Positions 52,374 to 62,063 of a DNA stretch of 64,000 nucleotides are shown here, one piece after another; position 1 is the first letter of the stretch, and each line of letters starts with the position of its first letter. Position numbers and translations under genes: made by a program. The DNA is taken from positions 165,323 to 229,322 of the forward strand of contig KE159639.1 of NCBI GenBank assembly GCA_000403315.2. Reading direction: 5' to 3'. The stretch is from Lachnospiraceae bacterium A2. Lineage in GTDB: Bacteria > Bacillota > Clostridia > Lachnospirales > Lachnospiraceae. The notes below the pieces were generated by a model. That model did not search any database. It saw only the letters and a list, made by a program, of their open reading frames with translations, and was not told the DNA's origin.

Positions 52374-53058
52374 TCCCTTCCTCCTTGCCGCCTTCTTCCG
52401 TTATTATCCCGTCAATAATATGGACAATCCGTTTGGCCCTAGAGGCAATATTCCTGTCGTGGGTAATCATTACAATTGTGACCCCTTCCTCGTTCAGCTT
52501 CTGGAACAGCTCCATAATCTGTTCCCCAGACTTGGAATCCAAAGCCCCGGTAGGCTCGTCTGCCAGCAGGATTTTGGGGTTGTTTACCATGGCCCTTGCA
52601 ATGGCGACGCGCTGCTTCTGGCCGCCGGAAAGCTGGGTGGGCTTAAAGGTTACCCGGTCCCCCAGGCCTACCCGTTCCAATGCCCGGGTTGCCCGTTCCC
52701 TGCGCTCCTTTTTCTTAACCCCGGCATAGCTTAAGGGCAGCGCCACATTTTCCAGCGCTGACTGCCGGGAAAGGAGCTGGAAGCTCTGGAACACAAAGCC
52801 AATGCTCCTAAGCCGCAGGTCTGACATATCCTTGTCCTTGCATTTTAAGACATCCTCCCCGGCAAGCTGGTATGTGCCGGAAGTCGGCCGGTCTAAGCAC
52901 CCGATAATATTCATCAGCGTTGTCTTACCAGAGCCGGACGGCCCCATAATTGCCACATATTCCCCTTCCTCCACCTGAAGGGATACGTCTTTCAGCACTG
53001 GGACTACTAGTTTTTCCTGCTGGTAATCCTTAAATATATTCTGTAAATCTAAAATCAT
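52366..53058 (-). CDS. MacB-type ABC transporter ATP-binding protein
   Basis: 230-residue ATPase with Walker A GPSGSGKTTLM, Q-loop FVFQSFQLLSRQSA, signature LSGGQKQRVAIAR, Walker B ILLADEPTGALD and H-loop MITHDRNIA. The tail (EEGGKEEGNE) overlaps the next start. It energises the MacB-like permease, from which it is separated by the second adaptor gene, an unusual order. The gene lies 23 bases after the first adaptor. Confidence 0.94.
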   Translation of the reverse strand: MILDLQNIFKDYQQEKLVVPVLKDVSLQVEEGEYVAIMGPSGSGKTTLMNIIGCLDRPTSGTYQLAGEDVLKCKDKDMSDLRLRSIGFVFQSFQLLSRQSALENVALPLSYAGVKKKERRERATRALERVGLGDRVTFKPTQLSGGQKQRVAIARAMVNNPKILLADEPTGALDSKSGEQIMELFQKLNEEGVTIVMITHDRNIASRAKRIVHIIDGIITEEGGKEEGNE

Positions 53059-53081
53059 CCCTGTCTGCCCTCCGGTTCCTG

Positions 53082-54620
53082 TTATTCGCCTGTTACAGTC
53101 AGTTCGTCCATGACCCCGCCGCTTTTAGGGGCTGGCTCCTCGTCTGCGCCTGCATCGCCGGCTTCCGTGTTTTCCTCCCCGCCTTCCCGGGGCATCCCGT
53201 CAAAGCTTTCCGTTTCTCCGCTGCCGGAATCTTCGCTGCCTGGATCCGTGCCATCTTCCAGGCCTTCACCGGTTTCTTCTCCGCCATCGCTGCCAGAATC
53301 CCCGCTGCCTTCACCGTCAAAATTTTCTCCGTCAGCGCCCATGTCACTGTCAAAGTTTTCTCCGTCAGCGCCCATGCCGCCGTCAAAATTTTCTCCGTCA
53401 ACGCCTTCTTCCCCTTCCTGGTTATACAATGGGGAGGTATAGTCCACCTCGGAAATATCCGTCACAGTGGCTACTCCTTCATACAGGCCTTCCATTGGGA
53501 ATGCAATGGCGTCTTCCCCTGAAAGCCCTGACACAATTTCATATGCCCCAAGGTTTTCATCGTATTCCCCTAACTCTACTTCCCGCTTTTCCAGACGGTT
53601 TTTCCCGTTGTCTGCCCACACATAGGCGCTTTCTTCCTCCTGGACGATATAGGCCTCAAAGAGCCAGAGGCCTTCCTTTTCCTCCGTCTGCCCCTGGTCC
53701 AGCTCAATGAAAACATGCTGCCCCATCATCAGGCCTTCCGTAGAATCCAGCGCCACATAGAAAGGATATTTGGTGGCTTTCTCCGCGCCGCCTGAGGAAT
53801 CATCATAATACATGTCATTGTTGTTGCCCTGTTCCTCATTCTGGGTATCGATTTTGCTGATTTTCCCAGCCCATGTCTGTTCCTCGTCTACCCGGGAACG
53901 GAGGATTACCGGCTGCTCCTCCGAAAGGAACTGCACGTTTGTTTCGCTGACGGTTCCCTTGACCCGGTAATCCCCTACGGCAAGGATTGTCATATAAGCC
54001 GCGGATTCCCCCATCATGTCCATGCCGGACTCGTTAATGGATTTTACCACGCCTGCAATCTTGCTGGTAACGACAGCCTTGTCCATGGATTCCTGCTTCT
54101 TCTGTATTTCCGCCTTCTTGCCTTCGATGTTGTATTCCGTCTGCTTAATGCTGTTTTGTTTCTCCTGTATGTCTGCGGTATATTCAAATTTTTCATCTGC
54201 CGATACGGAATTCCGTTCCTTCGTAAGCTGGTTAATCTGGCTCTGGAGGTTGCTGATGTCATTCTGCATCCCCTCCAATTCAAGCTGGGCCTGCTGGATT
54301 TCCGAAGCGACTTCATCCATGTCGTATTCAAACAATTTGGCGCCTTCTTCTACCATATCGCCTTTTTTCACGAAAACTTCTTTGATTTCCCGTTCTGCAT
54401 CTTTGTTCACTTCCCAAGTTTCCTGCGCTTCCACAATGCCGGAATAGCGGCTCTGGCTGCCGGAATTGGCCGCTGTCAGCGATTCCACTGTTTCCACATA
54501 GACCTTATCCGCTTTGCTCCCGGAACCTCCTTTTTCCTTCAGAAAATACCATGCTCCTCCCCCGATGGCCGCTGCTGCTGCCACGGCTGCAACAATAATC
54601 CCTATTTTCTTTCTGTTCAT
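53082..54620 (-). CDS. Membrane-fusion adaptor (MacA/HlyD type) with acidic C-terminal repeats
   Basis: 512 residues. An N-terminal anchor helix (IGIIVAAVAAAAAIGGGAWY) precedes barrel-sandwich halves flanking a coiled-coil hairpin (about 100-175, ASEIQQAQLELEGMQNDISN onward). A beta-barrel and membrane-proximal domain follow. From about residue 395 the tail is acidic and repetitive (three ADGENFD-like repeats, then Gly/Ser/Glu-rich sequence), suggesting a flexible extracellular extension. The ATG at 54620 follows TAGGAGG. It is the first gene of the operon; paired TTCTTA repeats lie 86-102 bases upstream. Confidence 0.92.
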   Translation of the reverse strand: MNRKKIGIIVAAVAAAAAIGGGAWYFLKEKGGSGSKADKVYVETVESLTAANSGSQSRYSGIVEAQETWEVNKDAEREIKEVFVKKGDMVEEGAKLFEYDMDEVASEIQQAQLELEGMQNDISNLQSQINQLTKERNSVSADEKFEYTADIQEKQNSIKQTEYNIEGKKAEIQKKQESMDKAVVTSKIAGVVKSINESGMDMMGESAAYMTILAVGDYRVKGTVSETNVQFLSEEQPVILRSRVDEEQTWAGKISKIDTQNEEQGNNNDMYYDDSSGGAEKATKYPFYVALDSTEGLMMGQHVFIELDQGQTEEKEGLWLFEAYIVQEEESAYVWADNGKNRLEKREVELGEYDENLGAYEIVSGLSGEDAIAFPMEGLYEGVATVTDISEVDYTSPLYNQEGEEGVDGENFDGGMGADGENFDSDMGADGENFDGEGSGDSGSDGGEETGEGLEDGTDPGSEDSGSGETESFDGMPREGGEENTEAGDAGADEEPAPKSGGVMDELTVTGE

Positions 54621-54705
54621 GTTTTTCCTCCTAGGCATATATGTATGCTTGAACTCTTTTCCGTTACATATCTTATCATAAAACAGTGATAAATCCTAAT
54701 AAAAT

Positions 54706-54727
54706 TTCTTAAAATTTTCTTATTTTC
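54706..54727. promoter_or_regulatory. Candidate response-regulator box upstream of the MacAB-like operon
   Basis: TTCTTAAAATT and TTCTTATTTTC stand 11 bp apart on the + strand, the spacing of OmpR-family tandem sites. The predicted minus-strand -35 (TTAGGA, 54694-54699) and -10 (TAAGAT, 54670-54675) are weak and begin 6 bases downstream. A matching box lies ahead of the VanR-like gene at 62917. Confidence 0.6.
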
Positions 54728-54736
54728 ATTTATGGG

Positions 54737-54765
54737 TTGAAATTTGCCCCCAACTTCTGTAAACT
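54737..54765 (+). promoter_or_regulatory. Promoter for the chemotaxis receptor gene
   Basis: TTGAAA (54737-54742), 17-base spacer, TAAACT (54760-54765), about 95 bases before the start codon. Confidence 0.6.
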
Positions 54766-54861
54766 GTGGATATAGACTTTCCACTATTGTTAAATGCAGC
54801 CTTTCATCATTTTTCAGGCGGAAGGACAACTATAAACACATGCATCAGGAGGAACAGTTAA

Positions 54862-56547
54862 ATGAAAAAATCAATCAGCCAGTCTATGCTGTCGTTTATT
54901 TTAAACGGGATTTCGACTTTGGCACTTTTATTTCTGGTATTTTCCCTGCTGTCTTACAGCCGCGTCACCGCAAAGCTGGACAGCGCCAACGAGGAACGGT
55001 TTGCCCTGACCTATAATGCCAACCGGTTTATGAACGGATCCGCTTACCTGACAAACGAGGTGCGGGCTTTTGCTTCTACCGGCCAGCAGGAGCACTATGA
55101 CAATTACTGGGATGAAGTCAACGAACTAAAAAACCGGGACAAAGGCGTAGCCGCCATGCAGGAAATCGGCATCACCTCCGAGGAGCAGAAAATGATTGAC
55201 GACATGTCGGACCTGTCCAATACCCTAGTGCCCTTAGAGGACGAGGCCATGAAAAATGTACAGGCGGGGAAGATGCAGGAAGCCCTGGATTACGTCTATG
55301 GGGAGGAATACAATTCCTCCATTGCACAGATTAACGCCTTAAAGGAACAGTTCTTAAGCGCTTTGGATACCAGGACGCAGGCGCAGGTAGAAACCTTGGG
55401 CCGCCAGTCCAAATTTATCCGCAATACTATGGTAGCAGCCATTGCGATTGTGGCTTTTATCCAGATTTTAATTATGCTGATTACCAAGATAAGGGTCCTG
55501 CGGCCTGTAATCGCAGTCCGCGACCAGATGGGTGAAATTTCCAAGGGGAATTTATCCGCGGCCTTCCCACTGCAGCCCAACACATCCGAAATCGGGATGC
55601 TGGTGGAATCCATCCATGAAACAAAACGGGAACTGAAAAAATACATCCACGACATTGATTCCAAATTGTCAGAAATGGCAGAGGGGAATATGGACCTTGT
55701 AATTGGGGACGACTACCGGGGCGAATTCCTGCCCATCCAAAATGCCATGCGGCAAATTGTGGATTCCCTGAACACTGCCCTCTCCCGCATCAACATGGCT
55801 GCGGAACTGGTATCTGAGGAATCCAGGCGGATGGCCGCAGACGCCCAAATCCTTTCCAGCGGGGCGGTCGCACAGGCTTCTGCCGTACAGGAGCTTTCAG
55901 CCAGCATCCATGAGCTGTCCACACAGGTAGACCGTACCTCCTCTGACGCGGACACAGCACAGAAATGTTCCACCGAAGCTGCTGCGCTCCTAATGGCCAG
56001 CAATGATAAAATGGGCGATTTAACCGTAGCTATGGAGGATATCTCCAATGCTTCCCAGGAAATCGGCGGGATTATCAAAACGATTGAAGATATTTCCTTC
56101 CAGACAAACATCCTGGCATTGAACGCAGCTGTGGAAGCTGCCCGGGCCGGGGAAGCCGGGAAAGGGTTTGCCGTGGTGGCAGAGGAGGTACAGAGCCTTG
56201 CAAATAAGAGTTCTGCCTCCGCAAAGGACATTACGGAACTGATTGAAAACTCCATCCGCATGATACGCCAGGGGACTTCCCTGACAGCGGAAACTACCAG
56301 CGCACTTGCCGACGTTGTAGTCGGCGCAAAGCAGGCTACGGAATTGATTGAGGAAATTGCAGGCTCCGCCATGCAGCAGTCCCAGGCCCTGCACCAGTTA
56401 AAAGCGGGGATGGAACAGATTGCCGGGGTTGTCCAGACCAATGCAAGCACAGCGGAAAAATCTGCGGCTTCTGCAAGGGAGCTCCAGAACCAATCGGAAG
56501 AATTGAAGGTTTCTGTACATAGGTTCCGGCTGCGCAGGCATAAATAA
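54862..56547 (+). CDS. Methyl-accepting chemotaxis protein
   Basis: 561-residue membrane receptor. TM1 ([20 protein letters not shown]) is followed by a ~155-residue extracellular four-helix-bundle sensor. TM2 ([20 protein letters not shown], about 190-210) and a HAMP region ([20 protein letters not shown]) come next. The long signalling coiled coil has the CheA/CheW hairpin tip [20 protein letters not shown] and [20 protein letters not shown]. There is no C-terminal CheR pentapeptide. It is monocistronic with its own promoter and a strong terminator; no other chemotaxis or flagellar genes are in the window. The ligand is unknown. The ATG follows CAGGAGG. Confidence 0.95.
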   Translation: MKKSISQSMLSFILNGISTLALLFLVFSLLSYSRVTAKLDSANEERFALTYNANRFMNGSAYLTNEVRAFASTGQQEHYDNYWDEVNELKNRDKGVAAMQEIGITSEEQKMIDDMSDLSNTLVPLEDEAMKNVQAGKMQEALDYVYGEEYNSSIAQINALKEQFLSALDTRTQAQVETLGRQSKFIRNTMVAAIAIVAFIQILIMLITKIRVLRPVIAVRDQMGEISKGNLSAAFPLQPNTSEIGMLVESIHETKRELKKYIHDIDSKLSEMAEGNMDLVIGDDYRGEFLPIQNAMRQIVDSLNTALSRINMAAELVSEESRRMAADAQILSSGAVAQASAVQELSASIHELSTQVDRTSSDADTAQKCSTEAAALLMASNDKMGDLTVAMEDISNASQEIGGIIKTIEDISFQTNILALNAAVEAARAGEAGKGFAVVAEEVQSLANKSSASAKDITELIENSIRMIRQGTSLTAETTSALADVVVGAKQATELIEEIAGSAMQQSQALHQLKAGMEQIAGVVQTNASTAEKSAASARELQNQSEELKVSVHRFRLRRHK

Positions 56548-56626
56548 AGTTACATTGGTATTCTGGCAAGCGTTACCTACACTAATGCCACAGTACACCA
56601 GCAAAGCAAAATACCATAAAATTACT

Positions 56627-56682
56627 AAAAACATACAGCATATAGAACATTCCCACCGGAACATCTATATGCTGTATGTTTT
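56627..56682. terminator. Bidirectional terminator between the chemotaxis receptor and secDF
   Basis: AAAACATACAGCATATAGA and TCTATATGCTGTATGTTTT form a perfect 19-bp stem around an 18-base loop. A- and T-runs on both sides suit convergent genes. Confidence 0.88.
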
Positions 56683-56725
56683 ATCCTAATTATGGGCTAA
56701 CTATCTTTTCCCATCTTATCTTAAT

Positions 56726-58867
56726 TTATTTCGCAAATTTCACTTTAAACACATACCACAGCGCCCCCGTAATACATACGGAAGAATATCCCCCGCAGAT
56801 AATACCTGCCATCAGCGGAAGGGCAAACTCCCGGATGGAGCTGACGCCCAGGATAAACAGCACGAATACCATAATAAAGGTTGTCAGCGAAGTATTGATA
56901 CTTCTGGACAGGGTCTGTGTGATACTCCTGTCTGCAACTTCCATCAGCCCTGCGGCATCCCGCTTCTTCGCCCCGCCAAGGTTCTCACGGATACGGTCGA
57001 AAATGACAATGGTAGCATTGATGGAGTAACCTACAATCGTCAGCATACATGCGATAAAGGTATTCCCCACGGAAGTCTTTGCAATGGCATAAAATGCAAG
57101 CACGACCAGCACGTCATGGAGCAGCGCAATTACCGCGCTCCCTGCAAAACGGATATCCTTAAACCGGAACCAAATGTAAACCAGCATGAAAATAGTTGCT
57201 GTGACAACTGCCCAGACTGCGTCTGATTTCATCTCCCCGCTTACTGTGGAGCTGATATTTTCCGCGATAATCCCATCTTCGCTGACACCAAATTTATCAA
57301 TCAGCGCTTGGTTTAATGCTTCACGTTCTGCCAGTTCCAACGAACGTGTCTTGATTACCACTTGCTTGGTGCCTTCTACCCTCTGGGTCTGCACATTTGG
57401 GTCCCCAGTCACTTCTTCTACAACAGGTACAATTTTTTCATCAATCTCTGCAATGGTGTAATCTTCGTTGAAGGTTACTGTAGTGGAAGTCCCGCCTACA
57501 AAATCAAGGCTGTAATTTAAGATGTTCCCATCCTTGGATTTATTAATTCCCATCCCTACAAAACCAGCCACAACCATCACTGCCGACAGGGCAAAAAATA
57601 CCATGCGCTTTTTAAGGAACTGGATCGTAGCCCTTTCCTTTGCCGCCCCATATAATTTTGCATCCTGGACGCCCAAGGCGAAGAAGCAGCGCATCAGCCA
57701 GCGCGTCACTACCAGCGCCGTAAACATGGACAGTACAATACCAATGCCCAGGGTATAAGCAAACCCTTTGACAGAGCCGGAACCGCGCACCCCAAGGACA
57801 ACCGCTGCAATCAATGTGGTAATATTGCCGTCTAAAATAGCGGAAAGGGCTTTTTCATACCCAATCTTAATAGCAGATTTTACGGTCTTCCCTGCCCCAA
57901 TTTCCTCACGGATACGGGCAAAAATAATGACGTTGGCGTCCACCGCCATACCGATGGACAGGATAATCCCGGCAATGCCCGGAAGGGTCAGTGTGATATC
58001 GAAAATCCAGAGCGCCCACACCGTCAGTGCAGAATAGAGCACAAGGGCAAGGCTGGCTGTAAACCCTGGCGCACGGTACATGGCAACCATAAATACCATT
58101 ACCAGTATCAGGCCGATCAATGCCGCTTTTAAGCTGGTGGCAATTGCTTCTTCCCCTAACTGGGCGCCTACTACCTTGGAATGGAGCTCCTCCAGCTCTA
58201 AGGAAAGGGAACCGATACGGATGGTAGAAGCCAATTCCTCTGCTGCCTCAAAGCTTTCCATATTGTCAATCTGGGCTTTGCCCCCGGTAATGGCTTCATC
58301 TACCCCCGGGGCGCTGATGGTCTGCCCGTCATAAACAATGGGCATCGTTTTGCCTACATTGTCTGACGTAGCCTTGGCAAATTTTTCCGCCCCTTCATCT
58401 GTCAGCGTCAGCTCTACAACGTACTGCCGGTTGCCCATCTGGTCGTTGTAGGTGCCTGCCTGGGCATTTTTAATGTCCGTCCCTGTCACAAGGGTTTCCC
58501 CTGCTTCGTTCTGGAATTCCAGTGAGCCGGGCTTCCCAAGCTCCTCCAAAATCGCATTTGCGTCGGAAACACCGGGGATTTCAATATTAATCCGGTTATT
58601 CCCTTCCTGATAAACGCTGGATTCCGTGCTGTAAGTTTCCACACGCTTCTGCAGCTTGTAGACAGTGTCTTTCATGTCCTCTGCGGATGGGTTGTCCTCC
58701 ACCGCCTGGTAGGTAATGCTGACGCCCCCTGCAAGGTCCAGCCCCAGCTTGATATTGCGGTTCTCACCTACGCCAACCGTTGAGATAATCGTCCCTGCAT
58801 ACCATGACATCCCAGCCATAATTGCCAGGATCAGGACTAAAATCCCTGTTGCTTTACTTTTCTTCAT
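56726..58867 (-). CDS. secDF: Protein translocase subunit SecDF (fused)
   Basis: Fused SecD-SecF, 713 residues, using the proton gradient to aid export after SecA. The SecD half has the first helix, KLGLDLAGGVSITYQAVEDN, a large extracellular domain, and helices with GIAGIILSIGMAVDANVIIF. The SecF half starts near 455 with LDFVGGTSTTVTFNEDYTIA and ends with the six-helix block (VGYSINATIVIFDRIRENLG). The ATG at 58867 follows ATGGAGG. It is about 90 bases downstream of the SCIFF maturase gene on the same strand. The SCIFF genes and secDF are neighbours in many Clostridia. Confidence 0.96.
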   Translation of the reverse strand: MKKSKATGILVLILAIMAGMSWYAGTIISTVGVGENRNIKLGLDLAGGVSITYQAVEDNPSAEDMKDTVYKLQKRVETYSTESSVYQEGNNRINIEIPGVSDANAILEELGKPGSLEFQNEAGETLVTGTDIKNAQAGTYNDQMGNRQYVVELTLTDEGAEKFAKATSDNVGKTMPIVYDGQTISAPGVDEAITGGKAQIDNMESFEAAEELASTIRIGSLSLELEELHSKVVGAQLGEEAIATSLKAALIGLILVMVFMVAMYRAPGFTASLALVLYSALTVWALWIFDITLTLPGIAGIILSIGMAVDANVIIFARIREEIGAGKTVKSAIKIGYEKALSAILDGNITTLIAAVVLGVRGSGSVKGFAYTLGIGIVLSMFTALVVTRWLMRCFFALGVQDAKLYGAAKERATIQFLKKRMVFFALSAVMVVAGFVGMGINKSKDGNILNYSLDFVGGTSTTVTFNEDYTIAEIDEKIVPVVEEVTGDPNVQTQRVEGTKQVVIKTRSLELAEREALNQALIDKFGVSEDGIIAENISSTVSGEMKSDAVWAVVTATIFMLVYIWFRFKDIRFAGSAVIALLHDVLVVLAFYAIAKTSVGNTFIACMLTIVGYSINATIVIFDRIRENLGGAKKRDAAGLMEVADRSITQTLSRSINTSLTTFIMVFVLFILGVSSIREFALPLMAGIICGGYSSVCITGALWYVFKVKFAK

Positions 58868-58959
58868 GATTTCCTCCATTCTGTATGCCTTTTGCCGGAA
58901 ACAGCCCCACATTATCCCTTGCTTCCCGTTCCGACTGCTTATTCAGGAATGGCATACAT

Positions 58960-60321
58960 TTACTCGGTTTCCTCTGCCAAGGCAGCTTTTATCATAATGG
59001 CACATTCCACCCGTTTTTTCTGCAGTTCGCAGCCAACCTCATAGGTATCTGTAATGCTCCCATGGAAATTCCAGGAATTTGCGGCACAGCCGCCGCTGCA
59101 ATAAAATTTAGCAAAACAGTCCCTGCACTTTTCTTTGGCATATACATTGCACTGTTTAAATTCCTTCTGCAAAGCCGTATTCTTCACGCCTTCCATGACA
59201 TTTCCCATCAGGAACCCTTCGTTCCCTACAAACTGGTGGCAGGGGTACAAATCCCCCCAGGGGGTCACCGCTAAGTACTCCGTCCCGGAACCACAGCCGG
59301 AAAGCCGCTTTGCCACGCAGGGCCCGCCTTCCAAATCTATCATAAAATGAAAGAAATTGAACCCCCTATGTTCTTTCTGGCGTTTCACCAATTCCACAGC
59401 CAGCTTATCATACTCCTCAAAAAGCTGGGGCAGATCCTCCCCGCGCAGCGCATAGCTTTCTTCCGGGGCCGCCACCACAGGCTCCACGGAAATCTGCTGA
59501 AACCCTAAATCCGCCAGATGGAGCACATCCCTGGAAAAATCTAAGTTGTTGCGGGTAAACGTCCCCCGCACATAATATTTTTCCTGGTTCCTGCTTTCTG
59601 CAAATTTCTGGAACTTGGGCACAATCAAGTCATAGCTGCCCGCCCCTTTGCGGAAGGGGCGCATCCGGTCGTTGACTTCCTTACGGCCGTCTATGCTGAG
59701 CACCACATTTGCCATTTCCCGGTTGGCGAACTCCATCACTTCATCATCCAAAAGCACCCCGTTGGTTGTCAGGGTAAACCGGAAATTCTTGTTGTGGATC
59801 TTCTCCTGTTCCCTGCCATACGCCACCAGCTCCTTTACTACGCCAAAGTTCATCAAAGGCTCGCCCCCGAAGAAATCCACTTCAAGGTTCCTCCGGTTCC
59901 CAGACGCCCCAATCAGGAAATCCAGCGCGGCCTTCCCCACTTCGTAGGGCATGATGGCCCTTCTCCCATGGTACTCCCCTTCCTCCGCAAAGCAATAGCG
60001 GCAGGCCAGGTTGCAGTCATGGGCAATATGCAGGCACAATGCCTTTACCACCGTAGGCCGTTCCCCAAACTGTTCCATATACCCTTCATATCCGTCCTTT
60101 GTAAAAAGCTGCTGGCTTTCCGCCAGTTCCCGGACTTCCCCATAGCCTTCCGCAACCTCATCCGCTGGATAAGCCTGCCCCAGGCGGGAAATGATTTCTT
60201 CCTCTGTGCATGATTCAAACAAAGGGATGATATCATATACCACATCATCCACCACATGCACCGCCCCGCTGTTTACATCCAAGACGATATTGTATCCGTT
60301 GTTCCTATACTGGTGGACCAC
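58960..60321 (-). CDS. scfB: SCIFF peptide radical SAM maturase (SPASM)
   Basis: Radical SAM enzyme that forms Cys-to-Thr thioether links in the SCIFF peptide; 453 residues. The N-terminal peptide-recognition domain contains YNIVLDVNSGAVHVVDDVVY. The rSAM cluster motif is CNLACRYC (about 110-117). A SPASM domain with two further clusters supplies Cys in CGSGTEYL, LYPCHQF, CNVYAKEKCRDC and FYCSGGC. The start chosen is the GTG at 60321 (VHQYRNNGYN), which follows AGAGAGGA and matches the family N-terminus. The frame reaches a TTG at 60342. The precursor gene lies 150 bases upstream. Confidence 0.95.
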   Translation of the reverse strand: MVHQYRNNGYNIVLDVNSGAVHVVDDVVYDIIPLFESCTEEEIISRLGQAYPADEVAEGYGEVRELAESQQLFTKDGYEGYMEQFGERPTVVKALCLHIAHDCNLACRYCFAEEGEYHGRRAIMPYEVGKAALDFLIGASGNRRNLEVDFFGGEPLMNFGVVKELVAYGREQEKIHNKNFRFTLTTNGVLLDDEVMEFANREMANVVLSIDGRKEVNDRMRPFRKGAGSYDLIVPKFQKFAESRNQEKYYVRGTFTRNNLDFSRDVLHLADLGFQQISVEPVVAAPEESYALRGEDLPQLFEEYDKLAVELVKRQKEHRGFNFFHFMIDLEGGPCVAKRLSGCGSGTEYLAVTPWGDLYPCHQFVGNEGFLMGNVMEGVKNTALQKEFKQCNVYAKEKCRDCFAKFYCSGGCAANSWNFHGSITDTYEVGCELQKKRVECAIMIKAALAEETE

Positions 60322-60342
60322 TGCCAGTTCCTCTCTTTCCAA

Positions 60343-60471
60343 CTTGCCATTCTAACGCACAAATGACCGCTCGTTTGTTGCGAACGGTCTATGCTGGTTC
60401 CTTATGCTCTTAGGGCACGGCTGAAAACTGCTTCCTGCCCCGCTCCCAAAAGGGAACTGTCCCTTTGGAAA
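60343..60471 (-). other. Gap between scfA and scfB with two hairpins
   Basis: On the minus strand a hairpin forms from CCAAAGGGA and TCCCTTTTGG directly after the peptide gene. Another forms from ACCGTTCG and CGAGCGGT just before the maturase start. Neither has a T-run. They could uncouple high peptide expression from low enzyme expression, which is an inference. Confidence 0.5.
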
Positions 60472-60612
60472 TTATTTGTTCTCACAGCTTTGGTTCCCTA
60501 CGGTACAGCTTGTCTTGCAAGCAGACTGGCAGGAGGTCTGGCACTCGCCGCAGCCGCCTTTTTTCACTGTGTTCTGTAATCTCTTTGTATTTAATGTTTT
60601 TACATGTTTCAT
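60472..60612 (-). CDS. scfA: SCIFF ribosomally synthesised peptide precursor (six cysteines in forty-five)
   Basis: 46-residue precursor starting MKHVKTLNTKRLQNTVKKGG, with Cys at 21, 24, 28, 32, 36 and 43. That is exactly the SCIFF pattern, near-universal in Clostridia. Cys32 and Thr37 are both present, the pair linked in the characterised Clostridium thermocellum peptide. The ATG at 60612 follows AAAGGAAG. An extended -10 promoter is 45 bases upstream. The maturase gene is next downstream on the same strand. The biological role of SCIFF remains open; quorum or housekeeping functions have been suggested. Confidence 0.96.
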   Translation of the reverse strand: MKHVKTLNTKRLQNTVKKGGCGECQTSCQSACKTSCTVGNQSCENK

Positions 60613-60656
60613 AAAAAATACTTCCTTTCTTCTCTGTTTAAGCAACCTCATGCCCG

Positions 60657-60665
60657 ATTATAGCA
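60657..60665 (-). promoter_or_regulatory. Extended -10 promoter for the SCIFF genes
   Basis: The minus strand reads TGCTATAAT at 60657-60665, with no clear -35. It lies between the histidine kinase stop and scfA. Confidence 0.65.
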
Positions 60666-60689
60666 CACTTTTTTTCATATGAAAAGCAT

Positions 60690-62006
60690 TTATTTCAAAA
60701 ATTCCACAGATGCCTTGAACTGGTCGCAGTCGATTGCCACGTCGAAAGCGCCCCCCAGCGCAGCCGCATAAGTATTTACAATGGCAAGCCCCAGCCCGTT
60801 GCCCTCCGTGGTCCTGGACTCGTCCCCCCTTGCAAAACGCTCTACAATCTGCTCCCTTGTGAAATTCATCTGGTAGCTGGAGGTATTGGTAATTTCAAAC
60901 CGCACCTTCTGCCCAGGGTCCCCCAAGCCCCCGCCTTCCCCTGCGGGAAGGACGGATGATTTCAGGAAAATCCTTGTATGCTCCTGGGAATATTTCAGCG
61001 CATTTTCCATTAGATTCTGGATAATCCGGTACATATAGCCGCTGTCCGCCACAAAATCCGTAGGTTCCTCTGTCAGCATCACCACAAATTCCCTGCCGCT
61101 CTCCCCTATCCGGTCGGCCATGTCCGCCTGCACCTGTTCCACCAGGCAATTCATTTCCATCTGTTCCATATGGAGCTCCACATTGCCGCTGCTGGTTTTC
61201 GCCAAGTCAAACAGGCTGTCTATCATTTCCTTTAGCTTCTGGGCTTTCCGGGAAAGCACCTCGGTATAGTCAGATAATATATCGCTCAGTTCCTCTTTTT
61301 TCATCAGTTCAATGTAGCCAACCATGGAAGTCAGGGGCGTTTTCAGGTCGTGGGATACATTGGAAATGAGGTCTACCTTCATCTGCTCGCTGCGCAGTGC
61401 GGATTCTAAGCTCCTCTGGTTGATCTGTTCTAAATTTTCCATATAAAGCTTCAGTTTTTTCTTCATATAGCGATTCACCGTAAGGACGGCTATGCCCCAC
61501 TGCAGGGCCACGGTCCCCACCGGGATATAGCCAGAGCTTAAATTCCCATAAACCCAGGAATGTTTCAGCCTGTAATGGAAATTTGCAATTGCCGCTACAA
61601 GGGCTGCCAGTGCAAGGATGCCGGTAAAAATTTTGATGCGCCGCTCTTTCCATTCCCACTCCTGGAAAAAATTCTCATTCTGGACGCTCCAGCCCCTGTT
61701 GGCATACCGCAGGCCAAACTGGTACAGCCCTGCCACCCCGGCCGCAAAGCACAGGTTCATCATGCTTCCTTGCCCAAGGTTGGCTTCTGTTATATTATAG
61801 CGGTAGCTTAAGATATCAGACAGTATAAGAAAGCCCAGCACAGTGCCGACTATGCCCGGGATCAGGAAAATTTCATCCCGTTTTAATACTTTCTTCACCA
61901 AGTTCCCTGCCTTTTGCTTTAATTCTGTTTCCTTCCATTTGATTTCCATTGCCTTATGCCCCTTCCGTACTGTTTGGGCGCCTTGTTCCATTCCATATTT
62001 TTTCAT
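60690..62006 (-). CDS. VanS-like sensor histidine kinase
   Basis: 438-residue membrane kinase. Four or more hydrophobic segments lie in the first ~190 residues (FLIPGIVGTVLGFLILSDIL; FTGILALAALVAAIANFHYR) with little extracellular domain. A HisKA domain has LISNVSHDLKTPLTSMVGYI (His near 232). A HATPase has IIQNLMENALKYS, ARGDESRTTEGNGLGLAIVN. The start is uncertain: the ATG at 62006 (MKKYGMEQG) is given; an ATG at about 61949 (MEIKWKETEL) has a better site (AAGGGG). It is transcribed with the regulator upstream. Confidence 0.92.
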   Translation of the reverse strand: MKKYGMEQGAQTVRKGHKAMEIKWKETELKQKAGNLVKKVLKRDEIFLIPGIVGTVLGFLILSDILSYRYNITEANLGQGSMMNLCFAAGVAGLYQFGLRYANRGWSVQNENFFQEWEWKERRIKIFTGILALAALVAAIANFHYRLKHSWVYGNLSSGYIPVGTVALQWGIAVLTVNRYMKKKLKLYMENLEQINQRSLESALRSEQMKVDLISNVSHDLKTPLTSMVGYIELMKKEELSDILSDYTEVLSRKAQKLKEMIDSLFDLAKTSSGNVELHMEQMEMNCLVEQVQADMADRIGESGREFVVMLTEEPTDFVADSGYMYRIIQNLMENALKYSQEHTRIFLKSSVLPAGEGGGLGDPGQKVRFEITNTSSYQMNFTREQIVERFARGDESRTTEGNGLGLAIVNTYAAALGGAFDVAIDCDQFKASVEFLK

Positions 62007-62063
62007 GCTGCACCACACCCCAATCTGTTATTGCAAGGCGTTTTCCACGCTCTGATCTTAAGT

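Noticed and set aside
53099-53442. Overlapping open frames in the acidic tail region of the first adaptor.
   Set aside because: They arise from the low-complexity repeat codons of the adaptor gene read in other frames.
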